NCBI GenBank assembly: GCA_024638815.1
Contig: JAHEJM010000011.1
Coordinates: forward strand, 1-64,000
Direction of reading: 5' to 3'
Source: Acidimicrobiales bacterium
GTDB lineage: Bacteria; Actinomycetota; Acidimicrobiia; Acidimicrobiales; SZUA-35
Length of the DNA stretch: 64,000 bases
Part shown: piece by piece, positions 44,132 through 52,233 of the stretch
Layout of the letters: each line of letters opens with the position of its first letter
Position numbering within the stretch: the first letter of the stretch is position 1
The notes under the pieces: model-generated
Told to the model about the DNA's origin: nothing
Databases searched by the model: none
What the model saw: only the letters and a program-made list of their open reading frames with translations
Translations under genes and position numbers: made by a program

Positions 44132-45481
44132 ATGTCCAAGATCACCTTCATCGGGGCGGGCAGCACCGTCTTCGCCAAGAACCTACTGGGCGACATCCTG
44201 TCGCTGCCCGAGCTGGCCGGCTCCACCATCTCCCTCCACGACATCGACGAGGAGCGGCTTCGCACCTCCAAGATCGTGGCCGACAAGACGGCGTCCACCC
44301 TCCGGGCCACGCCCACCATCGAGGCCACCACCGATCGCCGGGCCGCGCTCGACGGCGCATCCTACGTCGTCACGATGTTCCAGGTCGGCGGCTACCGCCC
44401 GTCCACCGTCATCGACTTCGAGCTACCGAAGAAGCACGGCCTGCGCCAGACGATCGGCGACACGTTGGGTATCGGCGGCATCATGCGGGCGTTGCGCACC
44501 ATTCCCGTCCTGCTCGACGTCTGTCGCGACATCGAGCAGGTCTCGAACGACGCCGTCCTGCTGAACTATGTGAACCCGATGGCGATGTTGTGTTGGGCCG
44601 TGTCCCGATCGTGCTCGGTGCCCACCATCGGGCTCTGCCACAGCGTGCAACATACGGCGGCTCAGCTCGGCGACGACCTCGGGGTTCCCGAACACGAGCT
44701 TCGCTATCGGTGTGCCGGCATCAACCACATGGCCTTCTACCTGTCGTTCGAGCAACAGCGGGCCGACACCACCATCGATCTCTATCCTCTACTGGCCGAG
44801 CGGGCCGGACAGCCGGCACCCCATCGCGGTAACCGAAACCGCAGCGATGGCGGCTTCGAGGGGCTGTCGGACGAGGTCCGCTACGAGATGTTCCGCCGTC
44901 TCGGTTATTTCGTCACCGAGTCCAGCGAGCATTTCGCCGAATACGTGCCATGGTTCATCAAGCGGGACCGACCCGACCTGATCGAGCGGTTCGGCATCCC
45001 TCTCGATGAATACCCGCGCCGTTGTGAGAACCAGATCGCCGAATGGGAGAGCCTGCGGGAGAGGCTCACCGGCAACCGCTCGGAGCTGGAGGTCACACCG
45101 AGCGCCGAATACGGGGCGGGCATCATCCACTCCATGGAAACGGGGACACCTCGTGTGGTCTACGGCAACGTACCCAACCACGGGCTCATCGACAATCTCC
45201 CCGACGGTTGTTGTGTCGAGGTCCCGTGCCTGATCGATCACAACGGGGTGCAAGCAACACCTATCGGCTCACTGCCGCCCCATTTGGCGGCCCTGATGCA
45301 GACCAACATCAATGTCCAGGCCCTGACTGTGGAGGCGGCCCTGAGCGGGCGGCGCGACCACGTCTACCACGCCGCCATGCTCGACCCCCACACCGGGGCC
45401 GAGCTGGATCTCGACCGCATCTGGACCCTGGTCGACGAGCTCCTGGACGCTCACGGTGACATGATGCCGCCGCTGAGTTGA
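44132..45481 (+). CDS. GH4 alpha-galactosidase/alpha-glucosidase
   Basis: 449 residues, the full family length. The NAD-binding N-terminus reads ITFIGAGSTVFAKNLLGD. The metal-binding and active-site motifs NYVNPMAM, GLCHSVQHT and CAGINHMAFYL are intact, with Cys and His metal ligands visible. GH4 enzymes hydrolyse glycosides by an NAD+ and Mn2+ dependent redox mechanism in the cytoplasm. CHS points to the alpha-galactosidase/alpha-glucosidase side rather than phospho-glucosidase. No sugar transporter lies nearby. Confidence 0.9.
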   Translation: MSKITFIGAGSTVFAKNLLGDILSLPELAGSTISLHDIDEERLRTSKIVADKTASTLRATPTIEATTDRRAALDGASYVVTMFQVGGYRPSTVIDFELPKKHGLRQTIGDTLGIGGIMRALRTIPVLLDVCRDIEQVSNDAVLLNYVNPMAMLCWAVSRSCSVPTIGLCHSVQHTAAQLGDDLGVPEHELRYRCAGINHMAFYLSFEQQRADTTIDLYPLLAERAGQPAPHRGNRNRSDGGFEGLSDEVRYEMFRRLGYFVTESSEHFAEYVPWFIKRDRPDLIERFGIPLDEYPRRCENQIAEWESLRERLTGNRSELEVTPSAEYGAGIIHSMETGTPRVVYGNVPNHGLIDNLPDGCCVEVPCLIDHNGVQATPIGSLPPHLAALMQTNINVQALTVEAALSGRRDHVYHAAMLDPHTGAELDLDRIWTLVDELLDAHGDMMPPLS

Positions 45482-45498
45482 CGGCGCAGATAGAGGAT

Positions 45499-45518
45499 GC
45501 GTCGCGGGGGCGCGACGC
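45499..45518 (+). terminator. Hairpin after the GH4 gene
   Basis: GCGTCGCG-GGGG-CGCGACGC, a perfect 8-bp stem starting 18 nt after the stop codon. There is no T-run. It sits in the 184-nt gap before the convergent PhzF gene. Confidence 0.5.
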
Positions 45519-45665
45519 CGTCCCAACAGCAGTGCGGAGATGTCCGCTTGAAGGTGTCGACCAGGAAGGCCGGTGGGGCGTCGTGATCGTCCGAGGACGC
45601 TCAGCCGCGGCTTACAGTCGGTCAAACGCACAGGGTCGAGGTTCGGCCCAGGTGCCGGTTGTCGG

Positions 45666-46565
45666 CTACAGGGCCACGGTGCCCGAGACGCATCGCGCCA
45701 CGTGCCCACCGATCCAGATCTCACCGTCAGGTTCCTGGGTGACGAACACTCGCCCCGAACGACCAAGGGCCGTGCCCTGCGACACCAGATACGGGGGTGT
45801 GGCCCGACCGGTACCGATCAGCCATTGAGCCATTGAGGCGTTGAGGCTCCCTGTCACCGGATCTTCGATGGTGGCGCCCTTCGACGGGAAGAAGGCCCGG
45901 ATCTCGAAAGCCGGGTTCTCGGAATCGACGCCGACCCGTTCCCTCACCGTCGGGTACGGTCCGACGACGCCGAGATAGGACCCGACGACACCGATTCCGT
46001 CATCGACCGAGGCACCGTCGATGGCCAGCACCGTGTCGGCGTCGGACAGCAGCAGCCCGACCCAGCCCGGCCCGTTGTCGACCCAGGCGGCATCGACCAC
46101 CCGGCTCGGATCGAGCCCGAGCCGCCGAGCCAACCGTTCCACGTCAGGTGACGGTAGCGGGCCGGACCGAACCAGAGGCGGGGCCCGAAACGACAAGCGG
46201 TCACCGCCAATCCGTATCGGGACCAGACCGACCTCGCACTCCTGGATGATGACCTCACCATCGTCACGACCACCGTCGTCGCTGTGACCGATGTCGAGCC
46301 ACACCCGACAGGTTCCCAAGGTGGGATGGCCGGCGAACGGCAACTCGACCGACGGGGTGAAGATGCGAACCCGATAGTGGGCTCCGTTGGCTGCGCCCTG
46401 GGCCGACGGGGGCAGAAGAAAGGTGGTTTCGGACAGGTTCATCCAGTTGGCGAACCGCTGCATCTGTTCGGTGGTGGCGTGGTCGGCCCCCACCACCACC
46501 GCCAGAGGGTTGCCGTAGTAGGCGCGATCGGTGAACACGTCGACCAGTTGGAGGTGATGGTTCAT
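45666..46565 (-). CDS. PhzF-family isomerase/epimerase
   Basis: 299 residues starting MNHHLQLVDVFTD. The typical opening VDVFTDRAYYGNPLAVV is followed by NLSETTFLLPP with the catalytic Glu, then FTPSVELPFAGHPTLG and, in the second half, DPVTGSLNASMAQWL. The family is built of two diaminopimelate-epimerase-like lobes and isomerises small acids without cofactor. The real substrate is unknown, and no phenazine genes are present. It is divergent from the SDR gene. Confidence 0.87.
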   Translation of the reverse strand: MNHHLQLVDVFTDRAYYGNPLAVVVGADHATTEQMQRFANWMNLSETTFLLPPSAQGAANGAHYRVRIFTPSVELPFAGHPTLGTCRVWLDIGHSDDGGRDDGEVIIQECEVGLVPIRIGGDRLSFRAPPLVRSGPLPSPDVERLARRLGLDPSRVVDAAWVDNGPGWVGLLLSDADTVLAIDGASVDDGIGVVGSYLGVVGPYPTVRERVGVDSENPAFEIRAFFPSKGATIEDPVTGSLNASMAQWLIGTGRATPPYLVSQGTALGRSGRVFVTQEPDGEIWIGGHVARCVSGTVAL

Positions 46566-46631
46566 GGCGGCAACCGTATCCCACGGGCGACGGCCGGACG
46601 GGCGCAAACTAGCTCCGGTACCGTGGGCACG

Positions 46632-47450
46632 GTGACCACGACTCCCCAGCCGGCGCACCACTCGACCTGGAGCCAGCCCCTCACCGGACACAGGGAATTC
46701 GAATCCCATGTCACCGTGATCACCGGGGCCGGCCGGGGGATCGGGGCGGCAACGGCCATCTCCCTGGCCCGCCGAAACCCGGCCGGGCATATCGTCATCA
46801 ACTACACGTCCAACAGGGAAGCCGCACGTTCCGTGGCGGACCAGGTGACACAGCTGGGATCGCTAGCCTCCATCGTCCGAGCCGACATCGGCCGAGAGGG
46901 CGACGTGGTCGGGCTGTTCGATCAGGTCGACCGGATCGGCACCGTGACCGGCCTGGTCAACAACGCCGGCATCCTCTTCGAGTCGACGCCGTTACGGGAG
47001 TTCACCGTCGCCCGGCTCGAGGAGGTGTGGCGGGTCAACATCACCGGCTCGTTCCTCTGCGCCCGCGAAGCGGTACGGCGTATGGCGACGTCAACCGGAG
47101 GCCACGGCGGATCGATCGTGAACGTGTCGTCCCGAGCCAGTACGTTCGGCAGCCCCAACGAGTACATCGACTACGCGGCATCGAAGGGGGCGGTCGACAC
47201 CATGACCATCGGGCTGGCGACCGAGGTCGCGACCGAGGGGATTCGGGTCAATGCCGTGCGCCCCGGACTCATCCACACCGACATTCACGCCTCCGGGGGT
47301 CGACCCACCAGGGTCGATGATCTGGCCGCCGGTGTGCCGATGAAGCGGGGCGGCCGACCGGAGGAGGTGGCCAATCTCATCGTCTGGCTACTATCCGAGG
47401 AGGCATCGTATGTGACCGGAGCCCTGATCGACGTCGGAGGTGGTCGATGA
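46632..47450 (+). CDS. Short-chain dehydrogenase/reductase
   Basis: 272 residues from GTG (46632; another GTG at 46623). The cofactor motif is TGAGRGIG, the structural motif NNAG, and the catalytic Ser plus YAASK are present, with the Ser in NVSSRAS. The C-terminal GGRPEEVANLIVWLLS and YVTGALIDVGGGR are typical of FabG-like SDRs. It reduces or oxidises a carbonyl/alcohol with NAD(P)(H). Its stop overlaps the ABC ATPase start by 4 nt, tying it to the following two genes. Confidence 0.85.
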   Translation: MTTTPQPAHHSTWSQPLTGHREFESHVTVITGAGRGIGAATAISLARRNPAGHIVINYTSNREAARSVADQVTQLGSLASIVRADIGREGDVVGLFDQVDRIGTVTGLVNNAGILFESTPLREFTVARLEEVWRVNITGSFLCAREAVRRMATSTGGHGGSIVNVSSRASTFGSPNEYIDYAASKGAVDTMTIGLATEVATEGIRVNAVRPGLIHTDIHASGGRPTRVDDLAAGVPMKRGGRPEEVANLIVWLLSEEASYVTGALIDVGGGR

Positions 47451-48244
47451 CACAGCCTCTCAATGCCGCCATCGCCTTCGATGACGCCACCGTACGGTTC
47501 GATTCGGTGGTCGCCCTCGACCACATCACCAGCCAGGTGCAACCCGGCCGGTCGGTGGCTCTGATCGGGCCCAACGGATCGGGAAAGACCACCCTGCTCC
47601 GCCTGGTGGCCGGGCTGCTGGCCCCGTCCTCGGGGACGGTCTCGGTGCCGGCCAATGCCGTGGTCGGCTACGTGTCCCAGCACGCCAGCCAGCCGGCCTG
47701 GCTCCCCCTGACCGGGGCCGACGTCGTCCGCATGGGCCGTTACCGGGAACGGGGCCTACTCGGCCGGCTGACCGGCGACGACATGCGGGTCGTGGTCGAT
47801 GCCGCTCGGCGACTCGATGTCGAAGCGCTGCTCGATCGCCCCTACGGCGATCTGTCGGGAGGCCAGCGACAGCGGATCCGCCTGGCTCAAGCTCTGGCCC
47901 AGCAGCCCAACGTGCTGGCCCTGGACGAGCCGATCACCGGCCTCGACCTGCCCAGCCAGCAGATCATTCTTGATCTGATCGACGAGGAGACGAACCGGGG
48001 AACGACCGTCATCATCACCACCCACCACCTGGACGAGGCCCGGCACTGCGACCAGGTGCTGATGCTGGCCGGGCGGCTGGTGGCCGACGGTTCACCCGAT
48101 GACGTCCTGGTTCCGGCCCTACTACGGGCCACCTTCGGCGAACGACTTCTCGGCGATCATCGGGATCATGACCACGCCCACGCCATGCTTCTGGTTGATG
48201 ATCACGCCCATACCCACGCTCACAACCGACAAGGAGACCAATGA
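47447..48244 (+). CDS. Metal-type ABC transporter ATP-binding protein with His-rich tail
   Basis: 265 residues. Walker A GPNGSGKTT lies at 41-49, the Q-loop is YVSQHASQPAWLP, the signature LSGGQRQR, Walker B VLALDEPITGLD and the switch TTHHLDEA. The sequence type is that of Zn/Mn (ZnuC-like) ATPases, and the last 25 residues are rich in His (DHDHAHAM and DDHAHTHAH), which could bind zinc. No permease or binding-protein gene is adjacent. The start and stop both overlap neighbours by 4 nt; the downstream gene is a zinc enzyme. Confidence 0.83.
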   Translation: MTQPLNAAIAFDDATVRFDSVVALDHITSQVQPGRSVALIGPNGSGKTTLLRLVAGLLAPSSGTVSVPANAVVGYVSQHASQPAWLPLTGADVVRMGRYRERGLLGRLTGDDMRVVVDAARRLDVEALLDRPYGDLSGGQRQRIRLAQALAQQPNVLALDEPITGLDLPSQQIILDLIDEETNRGTTVIITTHHLDEARHCDQVLMLAGRLVADGSPDDVLVPALLRATFGERLLGDHRDHDHAHAMLLVDDHAHTHAHNRQGDQ

Positions 48245-48729
48245 GCGCCACGTCCGAGTTCGACGCCCACAATGCCACCTATGTCGACGGCTTCTCCCAT
48301 GGCGGTCTTCCTGCCGCCCCGTCCCGACAAGTCGCCGTCGTCACCTGCATGGATGCCCGAGTCGACATCTACCGCGCTCTCGGCCTGGAACCCGGCCAGG
48401 CCCACGTGATCCGCAACGCCGGCGGGGTGATCACCGATGACGTCATCCGATCGCTGGCCATCTCCCAGCAGAAGCTGGGTACTCGGGAGATCGTGGTCAT
48501 CCACCATACGAAGTGCGGCATGGAGAACATGGACGAGGCCGGTTTCGCCGACGAGCTGTCGGCCAAAACCGGCGTGCAACCTCCGTGGCCCGGGCTCGCC
48601 TTCGCCGATGTCTTCGAGGACACCCGTCAGTCGGTGGCCAGGCTGGCGGCCAGCGCCTTCATCGAGTACGACGGCGCCATCACCGGCTACGTCTACGATG
48701 TCGACACCGGCATGCTGGAGAAGGTCTGA
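48241..48729 (+). CDS. Beta-carbonic anhydrase
   Basis: 162 residues. The zinc ligands are Cys36 and the pair His89-Cys92 (CMDARVD and HHTKCGM), with the Asp38-Arg40 dyad between. It interconverts CO2 and bicarbonate. It is the short form typical of actinobacterial beta-CAs. Its start overlaps the His-rich ABC ATPase stop by 4 nt. A link to zinc supply is plausible. A PEP carboxylase gene, a bicarbonate user, lies 3.5 kb downstream. Confidence 0.9.
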   Translation: MSATSEFDAHNATYVDGFSHGGLPAAPSRQVAVVTCMDARVDIYRALGLEPGQAHVIRNAGGVITDDVIRSLAISQQKLGTREIVVIHHTKCGMENMDEAGFADELSAKTGVQPPWPGLAFADVFEDTRQSVARLAASAFIEYDGAITGYVYDVDTGMLEKV

Positions 48730-48776
48730 CACCGGCGCTTCGACCCACCTTCCCCGCCGGCCGTGACCAACGATCA

Positions 48777-49577
48777 CTACTGCTGGGCGACCTGAAGCGC
48801 CACCTTCATCCGCTCGTCCCCCTCGCCGTAGCGCACGCCGGCAACGGGCGCGGCCTCGTTGTAGTCGAGTCCGACCGCGACCCGGATGTAGCGTTCATCG
48901 GCCGAGATGCCGTTGGCCACGTCGAAACCGACCCAGCCCAGGGCGTCGACATGAGCCTCGGCCCAGGCATGGCCTGCAGACTGATCGGGGCCGTCGTCGA
49001 GCAGCAGGTAGCCGCTGACGTAGCGGGCCGGGATGTCCATGGCCCGGGCCGCAGCGACGAAGATATGGGTGTGATCCTGGCAGACTCCTCGCCCCGCGGC
49101 CATGGCCTGCTCGGCCGTGGTCGTGGTCTCGGTCTCGCCTTGCTCGTAGTCGACCATGGCCCGGATGGTGAGCGACAGCTGATGCAGGCACTCCAGTGCG
49201 TCGTCATAGAGTCCGATCTGGCTGACCACACCCCTGATGACCGGTCCGGGCGCGGTCAGGTCGGTCGAGCGAAGGAAATACCAGAGCGGCAGCGGACCCC
49301 GATGGGGGCCGATGATGCCGTCGGGCCGGTGGGTCTCGATGACACCCGAGGCCTCGATCACCACTTCCTCGGCCCCCCGTTCGGTCCGAGCCAGGGTCAC
49401 GTGGTTGCCCAGATAGTCGACGTAGGAGAGCTGGGGCACACAGCCGCCATAGTCGATGCTCCACTCGATCACGGTCTGGGTCGGGCCCGGTATCGGAGTC
49501 AGCCGTAAACGTTGCAAACCGTAGCGGGGGGCCCGTTCGAAGCGGTACGACGTGTGATGTTCGACCCGGAGTCTCAC
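48777..49577 (-). CDS. Transglutaminase-like protein
   Basis: 266 residues. The bacterial transglutaminase N-terminal region (about 1-80; LRVEHHTSYRFE) is followed by the Cys/His/Asp core: GRGVCQDHTHIFVAAARA with the catalytic Cys, AGHAWAEAHV with the His, and WVGFDVANG with the Asp. No signal peptide is visible. It is the third gene of a conserved trio with the alpha-E and permuted ATP-grasp proteins. The trio is thought to build or process a peptide or protein amide bond, but its product is not established. Confidence 0.88.
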   Translation of the reverse strand: MRLRVEHHTSYRFERAPRYGLQRLRLTPIPGPTQTVIEWSIDYGGCVPQLSYVDYLGNHVTLARTERGAEEVVIEASGVIETHRPDGIIGPHRGPLPLWYFLRSTDLTAPGPVIRGVVSQIGLYDDALECLHQLSLTIRAMVDYEQGETETTTTAEQAMAAGRGVCQDHTHIFVAAARAMDIPARYVSGYLLLDDGPDQSAGHAWAEAHVDALGWVGFDVANGISADERYIRVAVGLDYNEAAPVAGVRYGEGDERMKVALQVAQQ

Positions 49578-49610
49578 CGTCGGGGACCTCCGGGCAGGCG
49601 ACGAGTGGAG

Positions 49611-50552
49611 CTAGACATGGAACCGGTAGTCCTTTTCGATCTGGGTGCCCAACGCCGAGTTCAGGGACGTGAAGTCCATGAGGAACTCGTGCAAACCGTG
49701 GTTGATGACGATGTCGACCGAGGCGGCGTCGATATCGGCTGTCAGTTTGTCGATCAGGTCGTGACACGGCATGCGCCGGCCGTAGTCGTCGGCGAGATAG
49801 CCGAGACTGGATCGGACCCGATCGACGCAGAAGGCGATGGAGCGCGGCATCCTGCGATCGAAGATCAGGAAGTCGATGATGCCCGACGGTTGGATGTCGC
49901 CCTGTTTCAGCCACAGATAGGACTGTCGGGCCGACACCGATCGAAGGATGACCTCCCATTGGACGTTGTCGAGCGGGCTACCGACATGGAACGCCGACGG
50001 CAGCAGCACGTAGTACTTGACGTCGAGGATACGGGCGGTCGAACCGGCCCGCTCGATGGAGGTACCGAGCCGGGTGAATGCGAAGGTGTCGTTGCGGAGC
50101 ATGGTGCCATGGAGCGAGCCGTGGACCAGGGCGCTCTGCCGGCGGATGAGTTCGAGCACATGCTGGATGTCCCGTTCCTTGACCGGCCGCTGGAGAACCG
50201 TTCCCAACTCGATCCAGGACTGGTTCATCGCCTCCCACACCTCACGGGTCAGAGCGGTGCGGACCATCCGAGCATTGTTGCGGGCCTGCTCGATCAGGGA
50301 CATGACGCTGTGGGAGTGATCGGGCTCGCGGAGCAGGAAGTTGACGACCTGGGCCGGTTCCAGCGTATTGTGGCGGTCCCGATAGGTCTCGAGTGCGCCG
50401 GCGGTGGCCAGAACCGACTGCCAGACGTCATCGCCGTCGGCCGACGGTGTCAGCGCAATGTTGAGACCGGCGTCGATGAGCCGACCGACATTGTCACTTC
50501 GCTCCAGGTACCGGAACATCCAGAAGAGGCCACCGGCCGTCTTGCCAAGCAT
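49611..50552 (-). CDS. Alpha-E domain protein (DUF403)
   Basis: 313 residues, almost entirely alpha-helical, starting MLGKTAGGLFWMFRYLERSD, the family opening. The conserved FWMFRYLERS and later YVLLPSAFHV and YLWLKQGDI segments fit the alpha-E domain. The biochemical role is unknown. It lies between the ATP-grasp and transglutaminase genes with about 33-nt gaps, and is presumably co-transcribed. Confidence 0.88.
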   Translation of the reverse strand: MLGKTAGGLFWMFRYLERSDNVGRLIDAGLNIALTPSADGDDVWQSVLATAGALETYRDRHNTLEPAQVVNFLLREPDHSHSVMSLIEQARNNARMVRTALTREVWEAMNQSWIELGTVLQRPVKERDIQHVLELIRRQSALVHGSLHGTMLRNDTFAFTRLGTSIERAGSTARILDVKYYVLLPSAFHVGSPLDNVQWEVILRSVSARQSYLWLKQGDIQPSGIIDFLIFDRRMPRSIAFCVDRVRSSLGYLADDYGRRMPCHDLIDKLTADIDAASVDIVINHGLHEFLMDFTSLNSALGTQIEKDYRFHV

Positions 50553-50585
50553 TACCGGACCCTGCGGAGGTCGGGGGGTGCGGCG

Positions 50586-52061
50586 CTAGACATCGGCCAA
50601 AACCCACGTGTCCTTGGTCCCACCGCCCTGGGACGAGTTGACGACCAGCGAACCCTTCTTGAGAGCGACCCTGGTCAGACCGCCCGGTGTGACGTTCACA
50701 TGGCCGGGCGACATCAGCACGAAGGGACGGAGATCCACGTGCCGGGGAGTCAAACCCCGTCGGGTGAAGATGGGAACGGTGGACAGGGCCAGAGTCGGTT
50801 GGGCGATGTAGTTCTCCGGGTTGGTCTTGAGTTTGCGGGCGAACCGCTCCAGCTCACGTTTGCTCGAGGTGGGACCGACCAGCATGCCGTAGCCCCCCGA
50901 CCCGTGGACCTCCTTGACCACCAGTTCGTGGAGATGATCGAGCACATAGCCGAGGGCATCGGGCTCCGAACATCGCCAGGTGGGTACGTTGTCGAGAATC
51001 GCTTTCTCCCCTGAGTAGAACTCGATGATCTCCGGCATGTAGGAGTAGACGGCTTTGTCGTCGGCGATGCCGGTGCCGGGGGCATTGGCCAGGGTGAGCC
51101 GACCGGCCCGGTAGACGTCGAAGATGCCGGGTACGCCGAGCATGGAGTCGGGTCGGAACGACAGCGGGTCGAGAAAGTCGTCATCAACCCGGCGGTAGAG
51201 CACGTCGATGGGCTTGTAGCCCTGGGTGGTGCGCATGGCCAACCGTCCATCGACGATTCGGAGATCGTCGCCCTCCACCAACTCGGCCCCCATCTGGTCG
51301 GCCAGGAACGAATGCTCGAAGTAGGCCGAGTTGTGCAGGCCCGGGGTCAGAACGGCCACGGTCGGATGGCCCTCGCAGCCGTCGGGGGCCGACGCCTGCA
51401 GCGAGTGGCGCAGCCGGCGGGGATAGTTGCGGACCGGCTCGATCTGGATGCGGGAGAACAGCTCGGGAAACATCTTCTGCATGGTCTCCCGGTTCTCCAG
51501 CATGTACGACACCCCCGACGGTGTTCGGGCATTGTCCTCCAGCACGTGGAACTGGTCGGGCCCGGTACGAACGATGTCGACACCGACGATGTGGGTGTAG
51601 ATGCCCCCGGGAGGGGTGAACCCGGCCATCTGAGGCAGGTAGGCCGAATTGCGAGCGATGACCGACACCGGAACACGACCGGCCCGAAGGATCTCGCCCC
51701 GGTTGTAGATGTCGTTGAGGAAGGCGTTGATGGCCAGCACGCGCTGTTCGATGCCCTTGACCAACCGGGTCCACTCCCGGGCCGAGATGATCCGGGGGAC
51801 GATGTCGAACGGGATCAGGCGCTCGCTGGCGTCAGGGTCGCCGTAGACGTTGAAGGTGATGCCGGTCGTTCGGAATGTGGCTTCGGCCTCGGCCGCCTTG
51901 GTCCGCAGCCGCTTCGGGTCCTCACCGTCGAACCACTGGAAATAGGAGTCGTAGCACGAGCGAACCGAGGCACCTCGACCGAACATCTCGTCGAAGGTTC
52001 CCTTGCTGTCGGCGTGGCCTCCGGCCTCGGCGTCGTAGATGTTGTCTCCCGGTTCTGACAC
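50586..52061 (-). CDS. Circularly permuted type 2 ATP-grasp protein
   Basis: 491 residues, beginning MSEPGDNIYD. Features of the permuted ATP-grasp family are TFNVYGDPDASERLIPFD, HIVGVDIVRTGPDQF, LEDNARTPSGVSYMLEN, and VVKEVHGSGGYGML with QPTLALSTVP near the C-terminus. It would ligate a carboxylate to an amine using ATP. It leads the trio with alpha-E and transglutaminase. The 172-nt gap upstream, back to the ppc stop, holds no gene, so the promoter probably lies there. Confidence 0.9.
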   Translation of the reverse strand: MSEPGDNIYDAEAGGHADSKGTFDEMFGRGASVRSCYDSYFQWFDGEDPKRLRTKAAEAEATFRTTGITFNVYGDPDASERLIPFDIVPRIISAREWTRLVKGIEQRVLAINAFLNDIYNRGEILRAGRVPVSVIARNSAYLPQMAGFTPPGGIYTHIVGVDIVRTGPDQFHVLEDNARTPSGVSYMLENRETMQKMFPELFSRIQIEPVRNYPRRLRHSLQASAPDGCEGHPTVAVLTPGLHNSAYFEHSFLADQMGAELVEGDDLRIVDGRLAMRTTQGYKPIDVLYRRVDDDFLDPLSFRPDSMLGVPGIFDVYRAGRLTLANAPGTGIADDKAVYSYMPEIIEFYSGEKAILDNVPTWRCSEPDALGYVLDHLHELVVKEVHGSGGYGMLVGPTSSKRELERFARKLKTNPENYIAQPTLALSTVPIFTRRGLTPRHVDLRPFVLMSPGHVNVTPGGLTRVALKKGSLVVNSSQGGGTKDTWVLADV

Positions 52062-52233
52062 GTCAATCCCGCCCTGGTCCAGTTGGATCGGCTAACGCCG
52101 GTACGGGCTGGTGGGAGCAAGACTACCCGGGCTCCCGGACGCAGGCACAGCCGACGGTGTTAAGGAGCCGTAAACTCCGGCGTCGGCCGCAGCTTGCCCC
52201 GATGACGTGACCCGACTCGCCGGTGCCATGGGA

